Shown one piece after another: positions 32,701-43,323 of a stretch of DNA of 64,000 nt (position 1 is its first letter; each line of letters opens with the position of its first letter). The translations under genes were made by a program, and so were the position numbers. The stretch lies in contig OZ007506.1 of assembly GCA_963931865.1 (NCBI GenBank), forward strand, positions 19,503,853 through 19,567,852. Direction: 5' to 3'. A model generated the notes under the pieces. It was not told the DNA's origin. It did not search any database and saw nothing but the letters and a program-made list of their open reading frames with translations. This DNA is from Axinella damicornis (Eukaryota; Porifera; Demospongiae; Axinellida; Axinellidae).

Positions 32701-33615
32701 AGTCGATCGCGCGAGCAATGGCGACCAAAAGGAAGACAAGACATTATTACAGCACTCACAACTTAGCCAGCACGGTGAGTTTCGGCATGTAAGCGTCAGT
32801 GAACGACAGCGATCACGGCCGTGTGGTCAGAATCTTCGTGTGCCTTTCCTAAGAACGGTACTGCCACCGGAAGTCGATGGAGCGCTCGAGCAATGGCGGC
32901 CAACGGCGAGACAAAAGCGCTCATATCTCCTCGACCAAGGTGAGTTTCAGCACCAATTTTATACGTTCAGGTCAGTGCTGTATAGCGATCACGGCAGTGT
33001 AGTCAGAATCTTTGTAGGCCAATCCCAAGTACTCGAACATTATATATATTATTTATATTATATTACATTACGCGGCACAATTTTTCCTATACCAGGAGTG
33101 TAACGAGGGGCAACCGCACTCCTGGTAGCCGTTGCAACGCCGGCTGCGACTCGCCGTAGCGAAAGCTAAGTATCGCAGTTAGTTCCAATTAACGCACATG
33201 CCACGTGGCAACAACGCTCTGTCGATCGCTAGCAATGGCGGCCAAAGGGAAGACACGAAGTTACTACAGCACTTACAACTTTGCCAGCACGGTGAGTTTT
33301 GGCATGTAAGCGTCAGTGAACGACAGCGATCACGGCCATGTGGTCAGAATCTTCGTGTGCCTTTGCTAAGAACGGTACTGCCACCGGAAGTCGGAGAGAG
33401 CGCTCGAGCAATGGCGGCCACGGCGAGACATAAGCGCTTGTATCTCCACCACCAAGGTGAGTTTCAGCACAATTATTATACGTTTGTCTAACTACATGAT
33501 AGCCATCAGGACGGTGTAGTCAGAATCTCTGTAGACTATTCCTGCGAGCTATGAGGTTTGATTATTTACATTAATTAATTAATTACGCGGCACAATTTTT
33601 CCTATACCAGGAGTG
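26727..33615 (+). repeat. Tandem array of about 14 composite units with ATG-to-donor modules
   Basis: Units begin CGAGGGGCAACCGCACTCC then TGGTAG, and end CGGCACAATTTTTCCTATAC then CAGGAGTG. Neighbouring units therefore meet in a CACTCCTGGTA / TACCAGGAGTG inverted repeat. Starts are near 26,825, 27,162, 27,510, 28,018, 28,346, 28,867, 29,385, 29,908, 30,247, 30,766, 31,285, 31,910, 32,558 and 33,105. Short units are about 330-350 bp and long units about 510-650 bp. Long units hold two modules: ATGGCGACCAAAAGGAAGAC... ending CAGCACG|GTGAGT, and ATGGCGGCC... ending CCACCACCAAG|GTGAGT. Most copies keep both frames open to the donor. No acceptor exon following them is recognised. Confidence 0.85.
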
Positions 33616-34556
33616 TAATCAAACCTCATAGCTCGCAGGAAAGGTCTACAGAGATTCTGACTACACCGTCGTGATGGCTATCATGCAGTTAGACAAACGT
33701 ATAATAATTGTGCTGAAACTCAACTTGGTGGTGGAGATACCAGCGCTTTTGTCTCGCCGTGGCCGCCATTGCTCGAGCGCTCTCTCCGACTTCCGGTGGC
33801 AGTACCGTTCTTAGCAAAGGCACACAAAGATTCTGACCACATGGCCGTGATCGCTGTCGTTCACTGACGCTTACATGCCAAAAATCATCGTGCTGGCAAA
33901 GTTGAAGTGCTGTAATAACTTCGTGCCTTCCCTTTGGCCGCCATTCCTAGCGATCGACAGAGCGTGGTTGCCACGTGGCATGTGCGTTAATTGGAACTAA
34001 CTGCGAGTCACAGCCTAGCCGGCGTTGCAACGGCTACCATGACCAGGAGTGCGGTTGCCCCTCGTTAATTAATTAATTTTAATTAATTAATTAATTAATG
34101 TAAATAATCAAACCTCATAGCTCGCAGGAAAAGTCTACAGAGATTCTGACTTCACCGTCGTGATGGCTATCATGCAGTTAGACAAACGTATAATAATTGT
34201 GCTGAAACTCACCTTGGTGGTAGAGATACAAGCGCTTATGTCTCGCCGTGGCTGCCATTGCTCGAGCGCTCTCTCCGACTTCCGGTGGCAGTACCATTCT
34301 TAGCAAAGGCACACGAAGATTCTGACCACATGGCCGTGATTGCTGTCGTTCACTGACGCTTACATGCCAAAACTCACCGTGCTGGCAAAGTTGTAAGTGC
34401 TGTAGTAACTTCGTGTCTTCCCTTTGGCCGCCATTGCTAGCGATCGACAGAGCGTGGCTGCCACGTGGCATGTGCGTTAATTGGAACTAACTACGATACT
34501 TAGCACGAGTCGCAGCCGGCGTTGCAACGGCTACCAGGAGTGCGGTTGCCCCTCGA
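33616..34556 (-). repeat. Inverted units closing the array as a large palindrome
   Basis: At 33,616 the sequence turns round. Two units follow in reverse orientation (TCAAACCTCATAGCTCGCAG ... GTGCGGTTGCCCCTCG), ending near 34,053 and 34,553. The last direct unit and the first inverted unit form arms of roughly 480 bp around a short centre. Transcription through it would give a long double-stranded RNA hairpin. Confidence 0.85.
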
Positions 34557-35288
34557 TAAATAGTAGTAAATTATTACACGTGCGATCTCAACTTCCAGAT
34601 GGGAAAGGTGTTATCCTGGAATTTGTACCTGATGAAAAAATTACATTACTACTTTGAGCAGCTTGATAAGTTGACTGTCCACCCCAATCTGTTTTAAAGT
34701 GATCATTAATTCTCAGACAATAATGTTTGGCAACAAGATCTCTATAAAATCACAATACCTCACTGGTAAAGTTCCACCCATGATATTGAAATTTGGAGAT
34801 ATAGCGTAGTTGCTCGTTATTAGGTGTATGCAGCTATATCTCCTCAGGAAGGAAATATGTGCCTATGAGCGAGATGCACTTAATTTCGAATGTCATAGGA
34901 AGTACGAATTACTTTCTACTCCATAGGATCAAAAGTGAGTGATACTGTATAGGCCTGGGAATGAGTACCTCTTCAACAGGGCTATGAATTTTATTACGGT
35001 TATGGGTATGAATTTTGACGTGGTCCAGAAAACACACCAATTTAGCTTGATTATGCTTGTGCATGTACTATAATGGCTGGCCTGTAATACTTCTCTCGAA
35101 AAAGGAAAGAAACAAGGGGAAAAATCCTTAGTCTCATCCCATTCTTAAAGAAAGCCCTATTCAGTCCTGTACATCCTCCAACTTGCTGTTCTCCAGTTCC
35201 TGACAAAATCCACTTTTAAGACAACTTCCAGTTCGGATCCCTTCTCTCAGGACAGTAAGGTTGTTGACTAGTCTCAGTACCAGACACC
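34557..35288. other. Unassigned stretch between the array and the duplicated segment
   Basis: This is AT-rich sequence without a recognised exon, inverted repeat or homologue elsewhere in the window. The copy Z/Y homology starts at about 35,289 (ttgttgacaagccagg), matching 50,988. Confidence 0.5.
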
Positions 35289-36036
35289 CATGCAACGGTT
35301 GTTGACAAGCCAGGAAAAAGAAAAACCTCAAATTCTGATTGTGCTGCGCTGTCCAGAGATGCTGCCAGGATCTGATTCAGTTCATATGCTTGGCCAATAT
35401 TTGCAAAGTGTATATACATGTAAGAGCACCATTGTAGGGATGGTGCATGAACAAACGTAACAGGTGTATGAATAAACTCAATAGGACTGTGAATCCTGTC
35501 AAGTTTACATAGTTGTTGCTTAGCCTCCTACCCATGTGCAATAACAATGAGACAATCAAAATGGGTGTATGTATTGTTCCAGAGTTCCGATGTTCTGACA
35601 GCTACACTTTTCACGGGATAAAGAATGTAATTACAACGCAGTAATTGGCAATGGACGAACGTGATTGCCTACCCAAAATCAAGACTGCTGAGCTCAGCAC
35701 ATACGGGAATTTGCCAAGTGTCACCAGGCCCACTTCGCGTTCCGCGTGGACAAGGCTACAGGTGGTATGTTGAGCCACATCTTCACTGTGGTCTCAGGTC
35801 CTAGCTGTCCCAGCTACGGACAACTGAGGACATCTCAGGAATGTCTCAGCATTCTGCATTGATTATTCATTGGGGCTGGCTGCAAAATTACGGCCCTGCA
35901 CCATTTCTTCCTCCCACCTAAAAAACTGCGATACTGTAGATTGGTAGCCAGTCTCCTTGACAAGATCACCAGTGTTACATTGGTCTCAAAACTATTACCT
36001 CAGTAGCCCGTCCCACACATATTATGTTAGACTCAC

Positions 36037-36180
36037 TATATTTCAGAGCTAAAGCATTCATGACACTCTTTTGCATGGTCTCGACACTGTTGAGGGCAGA
36101 CATGAGTCCCGAGAGCCGCTTGGTAGGTGAAGGGGAGACTACTGTCTCTGAGAGTGCCCCTAGGGAGGTCCCAGGAGAAT
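36037..36180 (-). pseudogene. Copy Z exon: first half of TFII-I repeat
   Basis: A 144-nt exon with acceptor CTGTCAG and donor A|GTGAGT. It encodes [20 protein letters not shown], then MNALALKY. It is open and ends with one extra base (phase 1), matching the two-base start of the TFII-I exon at 22,998 in principle. It is the paralogue of 52,021-52,164. Confidence 0.7.
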
Positions 36181-36249
36181 CTGACAGTGTAGAGAAGAAA
36201 GCACATGTAAGTGGGTAGTAATACGTGAGCTGCACACAGAACTGCATTA

Positions 36250-36550
36250 TTATTATTTTTTATGAGAAACCACCATGTAGAGTGGCTAACGAGGTAACCG
36301 GAATAGCATGAATGCTAATATTAACCAGTACCCCGGGACCAACGGCTTTACATCCCCTCCGAAGGATGCGGTGTGAACTGTATCAGGTAAAAACACCTTC
36401 AAGAATACACCTACTCATTTTTAAGGGTAGAGCTGAGTCAACTCCTAGGAGAGAAAGAAAATCTCTCCTATGGCAATGGTGGGATTCGAACCTGCAACCT
36501 TTAGATTAGCAGTCGGATGCTTTAACCGCTAGACCACCAGCCACCCCAAA
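36250..36550 (-). mobile_element. tRNA-derived SINE
   Basis: On - the head reads GGTGGTCTAGCGGTTAAAGC (A box) and later GGTTCGAATCC (B box), with GACTGCTAATC in the anticodon arm. A body containing GGAGGGGATGTAAAGCCGTT follows, and the tail is an (ATA)n run. The acceptor stem does not pair, so it is not a tRNA gene. Copy Y lacks the element exactly here (ctgcattaagccatcc at 52,227-52,242), which gives an empty site. Confidence 0.8.
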
Positions 36551-36961
36551 AGCCATCCATCCGTGACTCTAACCACACACACTTATAACAAGCATTCGAT
36601 CAAGCTGTTGAGGTAATGCTAACCACTCTAGCCGAAATATCGGCCTTGAAATGTTGAAACTGGAGGCTCTACAAGGTGAGAGGACTGTTTTCTAGGTCCA
36701 TTTATGCTTAAAGCAAGAGAAATGCCCCATCCGACTCCAACCAAGGGGTTTTTACAGCCAATCCCAGACACGAGCATACTCCTCCCTCTGTCCCACTCAT
36801 TCTGTTCACACAGAACCAATATCCCATGGAAGTGGCATCATGATGATGAGAGAGTCTCATGGAAGGTTTTGCAGTCATTGGTGGTTACAGGGTTAATCAA
36901 GATTGTACAGATCTTTCCTTTTCTACACAAAGGGGATTGGATCACAGGACGGCAGGGTACA

Positions 36962-36962
<1 letters not shown>

Positions 36963-37000
<38 letters not shown>
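36963..37000. repeat. Poly-G run of 38
   Basis: It lies just 3' (on -) of the 37,036-37,198 exon. The paralogous run in copy Y (52,611-52,640) has 30 G. Confidence 0.95.
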
Positions 37001-37001
<1 letters not shown>

Positions 37002-37035
37002 GGAGGCTAGCATGTAATTGTACCTGATTCCTCAC

Positions 37036-37198
37036 TGAAGACGTAACCAATGAAGGGATTCTCCAGTGGCTTTCCCGACTGCTGCTTCATCTTGTGGTAG
37101 TTCTTCCCCTTTGAGGTGGCCAACAGGTGCGTCTGGAGCTCACCCGTGTTCACCATGATCGCATAACCCTCAAACCCTAGCTGCTCCAATATGTCAAA
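37036..37198 (-). pseudogene. Copy Z exon: TFII-I N-terminal-type region
   Basis: A 163-nt exon encoding [20 protein letters not shown] and [20 protein letters not shown]. With the upstream exon ([10 protein letters not shown]) it resembles the N-terminal leucine-zipper region of TFII-I (LMSALESMCKELAK, then a VxGTxxGxxF-like strand). The frame is intact in Z and Y. Confidence 0.6.
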
Positions 37199-38544
37199 CT
37201 TGGAGAGGAGAGAGAAGGGAAGGGAGGAAAGTAAATAGAAAGAGAGAAAGACCATAGTACATGTATTTGGTAGATACTGTCCAAAACACCACAAACAGTG
37301 TTCCTTCCGATTTGGAAAGCAGTAGATTGATGTGTCGTGGGTGTTCCCAGTCTGGCAGGAATGCAACATGAACACCGCAAGTCCTGTGGCTAACTGTCAC
37401 AGGGTACATTGAGGTAAACGTCTGGCTATTGGAGTATCCATGCTCTATTGTTGAATTACATACCCACACAACTGAACGCCATATGACCTCAGGGAATACC
37501 TTGGAATGGAGCATACATCTGGAAACCGAGTACTGACATCGCCAAATTTCGCAAGTATCGTGGGTGGCATTAGATGGTCCTCAATGACCAATGTACCAGA
37601 ACAACTACATTGTAGTAGCAAGGTACTGTGACCTATTGTCCTTCTTATAGAATCTTGCTGCCCAACATCACAGTGTCACTCACATGTGAAATATTAACCA
37701 GAGTGGGGTGCAGAGAAATTTCAAGCAACCTTTCATTTGACACCATGCTACCTATACAATTTACCTGGGATGAACCCACTCTCTCCTAGGTGCTCTCAGA
37801 GTAGCCAAAAATACTAGCCAAGAAAGAAGACTGACAAGTGCAGCGTGTTGTCTCACTCTGCGTTGTCTGAATCTTACCGCCATACCCTGGCTACTTCCCG
37901 TGAACATGAGGTAGCTATAGGGCTGGCTTGAGAGTACTTAATATATGTTTGACCACACCCTCAATAATTGTGCTACCACACCTTTGTTTAATTGTTAGCA
38001 TGATTATTCTGATATGCATGCCGACACAGTTTTGAGCACAGTGCGGTTGGCAAGTGATTTTTGTGTTGTGAATGCAGTATACGTAATACTGAGCTACTCG
38101 GAATGATGATACCATAATAATGTATATTTTGAAAACGTGTGGAAGTGGGCTGGCCTGCAAGACTATAGAATAGGCCCATAGGAACGGATAGAATTGATCA
38201 GTACAGTGGATACTGACGTGAGTTGTAGCACAATGGCTCCAACTACTATGAAGCAGCTAGCCATAGCATGTTTAAGCTATTGTGTGACTCAACAAGCTCA
38301 CTTGAGAAGCCTCTAATTAGGATATTAGCTTATCAGTTCAGCCCTACGGCATTGGGCAACCTTTGGATGGAGATTGAAACGAATTTTGATATCAGTACAG
38401 CCTTTGTAGCTGTTGTACCTTCTCTTGCATGGAGAGCAGAGTTTTCTCTATGATGGCTTCTGGGTTGAGTTCTTGGGGGAAGGTGGACGGGGAGAGGAGG
38501 TGGGGAAGGGGTTTTGGTGGCTGAATACTACCACTCATCTCCTG

Positions 38545-38772
38545 CCAGGGAGGGAGGAGGAAGGGAGGGAGGAGGGAGGAGGGAGAGAGGGAGGGATGGG
38601 GGATCGAGGGAGAAAGGAGGAGAGGGAGGGAGAGGAGAGGGAGGAAGGGGGGAGGGAGGAAGGAGGAGGTAGGAGGTGGGAGGAGGGGAGGGAGAGGGAG
38701 GAGGGAGGGGGAGGGAGGGGGAGGGAGGAAGGAGGTAGGGAGAGGGAAGGAGGGGGAAGGTTGCAGGGAGGA
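38545..38772. repeat. (AGGG)n purine-rich microsatellite
   Basis: GGGAGG and GGAGGA words lie directly upstream (on -) of the copy Z 38,419-38,541 exon and supply its polypyrimidine tract. The same tract is in copy Y (54,202-54,412). Frames through it are meaningless. Confidence 0.9.
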
Positions 38773-38789
38773 TTCTATAGCCTAGCTGG

Positions 38790-39210
38790 GAAGACAAAAC
38801 CACTCATAACTCCACCACCAAAGTTAGTTTCAGCACCAAACTAAACGCTTCAGTCAGTGCAGGACAGGTTTCCGCTGTTTTCTTTACCTAATTTTCTCAT
38901 TCCATATCAAGTACTGCATCCTGTACCAGAATGGAAGATCGCATACCTTCACTTTACTTTGTTTACGTAAGATAATATGTTTAATTGGGTAGAAACCAGG
39001 CGTGAAAGAAGCAACAAACTGAGTCTGCAGAAGTTCCACCAACAACTAGCTGTCAACAGTTGGTGTTGAGTCATACAACCAGCACTATTTGGAAGTGGTT
39101 GGCCAACAACGACATAGCGATGCACTCGTAACATTTGCAGTCCATTCCTAAGTAGTCAAATATTAACATGTGGCACATTTTCCTTCATACCAGGAGTGTA
39201 ACAGTGAACA
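38790..39210 (+). repeat. Solitary diverged relic of the 26.7-34.6 kb array unit
   Basis: It contains agacaaaaccactcataact and ccaccaccaaagttagtttc, then cagtcagtgcaggacag. At the end come gtggcacattttccttcata and ccaggagtgtaac. These match module B and the unit end of the array. Here the donor GGTGAGT has become AGTTAGT. Copy Z has 240 bp more (38,871-39,113) than copy Y inside this relic. Confidence 0.7.
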
Positions 39211-39282
39211 AGCAAGTGATGCTTTTCTTAGAAATTTGATTCCCTGCAATATATACATATTGATACCATAAGTAGGAATATT

Positions 39283-39876
39283 GTGACATCAATACATTAA
39301 GATTTTAACGTGTGTGTGTCTGTCTGTGAGTGACGGAAGTGGGATGTTCGTGGGGCGGGACTAGACTATAGTGACGCGCGACCTTCATACTTTAATTTAT
39401 TTACTGAACGTCAAACTCCGCGAAGAATGTTCGAGAACATTGGGCCTGGGCATGGGCTGGAATCCAGCAAGTGCAATCGGGGAGAAGCAGTCGAATCGGA
39501 CGTAATCGGGCGAGCAGCAGTTGAAGCGGACGCAATCGGGGAGCAGCAGTTGCAATCGGGGAGTAGCAGCTGAAGCGGACACGATCGGGAGCAGCAGCTG
39601 AAGCGGACGCAAGCGGCGAGCAGCAGCTGAAGCGGGCGCAATCGGGGAGCAGCAGCTGGAAGCGGAGGCAAAGGGGGAGCAGCAGTTGAAGCGGATGCCG
39701 CAATCGGGCCCAGGAGCAGCAGTTGAAGCGGACACAAGCGGCGAGCAGCAGCTGAAGCGGATGCAATCGGGGAGCAGCTCTGCACAGAGAGCTGTCCGGC
39801 GCCGGATTACGCACGGTAGGCGAACGAGGGGGAAGTAGCTGAGCGAGCAAAGCGAGCTCAGCTACTTGTAGTTAAT
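39283..39876. repeat. Copy-Z-only insertion with a GAGCAGCAG minisatellite
   Basis: This segment is missing from copy Y (junction gtgacataattatcatactg near 54,675-54,693). From 39,470 to 39,780 it holds about eight units of the type GAGCAGCAGCTGAAGCGGAC / GCAATCGGG. Frames through it are repetitive and differ between strands. The type of the insertion is unknown. Confidence 0.75.
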
Positions 39877-40772
39877 ATACTGTTTCAGCTCTAGCCTATA
39901 CTGTTACTGTCACGTGTCAGCAGACCAGGATGGATGCAGAGCACACGGCCTCAGCCTTCCGCCCCCACTCCTTCCGCCCCCACTCCTTCCTCTCCTCCTC
40001 TGACAACCACCGCATTGCGCTCACGGAACTCTGGAAACAAAAAGAACTTGAGCAGTACCAGAGCTGTACTAAATGAGGGAATGTGATTGGTCAGTACCAA
40101 GATTCATTGAGTCCATGGCCCATGAACTTCATACAGAATCCATCCCTTAGCCGACCTTGGATGCAAAATTAACAGTAAATGGATATGACGGTAAGTAGCT
40201 TTGTAACTTTTTGTTGCGTAGAACGTTCAGGCTACTGAGTCAATGTAATGGTATCTCTTATTTCCAACCTCAAAGAATATAGACAGGGGGTGATTGCCTA
40301 TGTCAAGAGCACATGATGACGTCATCATCAATGATGATGAGGTCATTATGCACTTTTGTCCGTGTACCTACCACTGCTGATGTCGGGACATGTGCGGACA
40401 CAGTTAGAGAAGAAGAGATTGTAGCCATTCACTCTCTTGATCTTCTTCGGGGGAGGAGAGGCGACCACGGTCAGCAGAGGAGAAACCTGGGGAGGGAACA
40501 AGCAGTTAATGTGTTTACAATAGAAAAACAAACACAAAACTACAACACAGTAAACACAAACAACAACAGCAACAACATCAATAACAGAAACATGTGAATC
40601 TATTATTGTTCCTTACCCCAACAATTTCAATCTTTGGTCGTGGGAGGATGCCAGCTTTCCTCTTCCTCTTCACTGCTTCAGATCCAATCCAGTTCTGCAG
40701 GAACAGAACTCAGACACTCACACCCTGGGTTACTATTTCAACATGGTGATCTAAGATGGCAACCCATGAATG

Positions 40773-40849
40773 CCTCGTTCCCAGGCTCCTCCCCAGCTTT
40801 TGCCGCATACTGTACAAAAAGCTGGGGAGGAGCCTGGGAACGAGGCTAG
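40773..40849. mobile_element. Foldback MITE, TAGCCTCG family (copy Z)
   Basis: CCTCGTTCCCAGGCTCC faces GGAGCCTGGGAACGAGG, with CCCCAGCTTTT inside. Its partner in copy Y is at 55,553-55,643. The copy Z left end is eroded. Confidence 0.8.
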
Positions 40850-41236
40850 AACGAATCTTCATTTTCATCCCAACAACACAAGATCCAGCGTCACAGGATA
40901 TTAATATCCTGTGACACTGGGTATTGTGTTTACTGGACGGAAGTTCCATGGATATCCACTGAGAAAGGGAGGGGGTACCTAATATTCTGGGGTGGAGGTA
41001 TCATGTATCCGGGTACATTCAAAATATACCCACACACAGAATCTCCTATGCACCCCCACTCCCAAGACTATTGTTACCTTCCTCACACTCAGGAGCCAAC
41101 CCTGTAACGTAAGAGTATTGCATATGGAGAGACCAGAGAACAATAATTAATGTACGGGGGTGAATAAACAATTAAGAAGCTGAATTGCTTATGACACCAG
41201 GCCAGCACAGTCTGCATGTCCCTTGAAAGCCAAACT

Positions 41237-41361
41237 GGTTCCCACTTCAGTCCTGCACCTCTCGATGAGCTCCGAATTCCTGTGGTGGGTGGAGGTCATG
41301 CCATACTCATCAAAGTATTTCAGCAGGACCTTGCGCTGCTCATTAGAGAACACCACTCCTC
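41237..41361 (-). pseudogene. Copy Z homeodomain exon, 3' end and donor deleted
   Basis: It keeps [17 protein letters not shown] through RCRTEVGT, then runs into unrelated sequence. Copy Y has about 90 bp more here, encoding TVERVK and the GT donor. Read-through in Z meets a stop about 17 codons later. Confidence 0.8.
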
Positions 41362-41394
41362 CTGTTTGTGTATACGTTTCAGGAGAGATGTGTG

Positions 41395-41720
41395 TGTAAG
41401 GGGACAGGGAGAGGTGTGTGTGTGTAGGGGGACAGGAGGTGGTGTGTAGAAGGACAGGGAAAGGTGTGTAGGGGGACAGGGAGAGGTGTGTGTGTAGGGG
41501 GACAGCGTGTGTCAGTGTTGTTTACTTACCATAAACTGAAAGGCCAAGGTGTGTGTGTGTAGGGGACGGGAGAGGTTTGTTTGTAGGGGGACAGGGAGAG
41601 GTTTGTTTGTGGTGGACAGGGAGAGGTTTGTTTGTAGGGGGACAGGGAGAGGTGTGTGTGTAGGGGGACAAGGAGAGGTGTGTGTAGGGCCTGGGGGGAC
41701 ACGGAGAGGGTGTGTTTTGT
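41395..41720. repeat. GGGGACAGGGAGAGGTGTGTG minisatellite
   Basis: About a dozen variable units lie upstream (on -) of the copy Z homeodomain exon. Copy Y has a shorter version with a (GT)n run (56,270-56,450). Confidence 0.9.
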
Positions 41721-41916
41721 CTCTAATCTTTCCGAGGTCTGGCTCCATGTGTGCATGCATTCAAAGTGGTCACTTTTCGTACAAATGCATTGGTCCTGCA
41801 GACCAGACTTCCCACATTCGGGATGCAGGGATTAGTAGTCGCAGGCCAGTCTCTCACACGTATGTGTGGGAGTATCTGGCCTGCGAGACTACATGCAGGA
41901 CAAGGACCAAAGACTT

Positions 41917-42139
41917 CAAATCCTAAGCAGCACCGGCTACCCTTGTAAAACTGTGAACTATGAACACTATTCCTCCCACATGCAACTCACAGTTCATGTT
42001 CTTGTAGATATTAAGGATGGGTAGGATCTGTCGGTAGTACGGCACGAGGAGGGCCTCCCTCACCATGTCTGCTGACACTACCAAATGCTGTAGCACCTTC
42101 AATGTCGTACAGATCACCTTCCTGTTCCGTGTATTCAAT
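41917..42139 (-). pseudogene. PACRG exon 4 fragment (copy Z)
   Basis: In reverse orientation this matches PACRG 14,713-14,935: exon 4 lacking its first 4 bases, then the start of intron 4. It lies at the 5' end of the copy Z gene. It has a 3-bp insertion (gag/ctc) in the ALVPYYRQ region relative to PACRG. Confidence 0.85.
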
Positions 42140-42460
42140 GTCCATGGGCTCAAAATATTGAGTCAACCAGGGAATTTTTCAGCTGACCAAAGCCTTTGGG
42201 GCAAAATTTGCCATCCTCTAATAAAATGGAAGTAATTTTTTCCTGAGCGCCCTGTTCCCGATGCGCATGCGCCAAGAAGGTGGGCGCCGGGCTGGAATCG
42301 AAGCGGTTGCAAAACAAAAACACAACCTGCAGCTAAGGAACGCCATGTAGTAAGTACTGACTCGTCTCTCTCCGTTTGCGCAGTTGCCTATTTTTCACTG
42401 TTTGTGATCTATGTACCTGAAGTGTCTCTTCTGATTGGAGGCATAACTTCGGACCATGGC
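42140..42460. promoter_or_regulatory. Likely promoter region of copy Z with NRF-1-like site
   Basis: TGCGCATGCGC at 42,262-42,272 matches the core of the NRF-1 consensus. The region lies 5' of the proposed first exon on - and of ATGGCGGAG on + (42,456). In copy Z that + frame ends at once (ATGGCGGAGGCGTGA). Confidence 0.45.
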
Positions 42461-42639
42461 GGAGGCGTGACACTGCAAGGAAGGGGCACTACAGCAGAAA
42501 GGAGCTGAGTTATCTTTCCACTTCGTTGGGACTTCCACGTACATTTTTTGCTAATGCTTTTGAAAGCAGCTCAACAACGCAGATGGAATGGAACAGGTTG
42601 TTATCAGGGAGATACATCCGTGAAAGTGCACTTCAGTAG

Positions 42640-43323
42640 TCACGCTGCAGCCACATTTACATCCTTGAGAACAAACTGCAGAATTAGTAGCTGAACAGCA
42701 ATGTAGTTTATGACCCACATCATGACAAAATAATTATACAACCAGCTAGAAAGCTCTGTTCAGTCATTGTGACGTATACAGTAAGTGATGATTCTGCCAA
42801 GACACACATCACTGCTAAATTAAATCGAGGGTGGTGGTACCTACGCAGGCTCTTTCCTCCTGCATGCATTAAGTCTTTACCAACCAATAATTACTGCCAT
42901 CATGAGCTCCCATAAGAATTCATATGGGGGGCTTTAATACTAGACGTTATACTTTAATACAGGGTTTTTGCTTAAGCAAGCTATTAATTTCTTATAGTTG
43001 GTAGAGTTAAGAGTAAAGGAGCATGGGTATCATATGCATGATGCAGCCTCGTCCCCACTTCTCAGGCCATGCATGTGGGGTATGACGCTATGTCAGACCA
43101 GGTATCTATTTTCAAAGCACAATAATTAACACAAGACAAATTTGGTTGACTACTCTTGCCACATGCACTCCCATCTGTTGGTGCCTCGCTCTGAATGGTC
43201 AGACCATACCACAACAGTAAAATGTACACTGAAAACAGACAATACTAAGAGCTTGAATAAAACATGGTTGGATGCTAGGACTGGTGATGTAAAATGAACC
43301 AGGAGCTTGACTAGTCCTCTGAG
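42640..43323. other. Intergenic segment shared by all three copies, no gene seen
   Basis: It corresponds to 16,030-16,515 and 57,598-58,220, with small indels and different short insertions. No coding exon is evident. Confidence 0.6.

Larger units (their letters stand above)
16516..41361 (-). pseudogene. Copy Z of the homeodomain-HMG-TFII-I-like gene, damaged
   Basis: Exon relics on -, 5' to 3': 41,361-41,237 (homeodomain part 1, 3' end lost), 40,694-40,617 ([13 protein letters not shown]), 40,486-40,372 (HMG part 1), 40,030-39,926 (HMG part 2, with KEWGR tandemly doubled), 38,541-38,419, 37,198-37,036, 36,180-36,037, 22,998-22,833 (TFII-I repeat) and 16,632-16,516 (tail, stop TGA). Compared with copy Y, a deletion of about 90 bp near 41,236 removes the last codons and the donor of the homeodomain exon. 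A 19-bp deletion in the TFII-I exon shifts its frame. The last intron holds a full gypsy element and the large intron holds the 7.8-kb array. The middle exons remain open. Calling it a pseudogene is inference from these lesions; a shortened transcript starting downstream is still possible. Confidence 0.7.

Noticed and set aside
26727..34556. CRISPR-like repeat array
   Set aside because: Units are hundreds of bases long, vary internally, lack short unique spacers, and the genome is an animal's.
36440..36550. Possible tRNA-Ser (GCT) gene on -
   Set aside because: A and B boxes are present, but the acceptor stem does not pair and a SINE body and tail follow. It is annotated as a tRNA-derived SINE.
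38413..38844. Glu/Gly-rich 143-codon frame on + (and its twin at 54,070)
   Set aside because: Translation of the AGGG microsatellite; the exon is on the other strand.
39397..39850. Three overlapping Ala/Leu-rich frames on -
   Set aside because: All derive from the GAGCAGCAG minisatellite in a copy-Z-only insertion; open in several frames because of repetition.
41923..42153. PACRG-like 76-codon frame as a second PACRG gene
   Set aside because: Only exon 4 and a little of intron 4 are present, without the acceptor; it is a duplicated fragment, not a gene copy.
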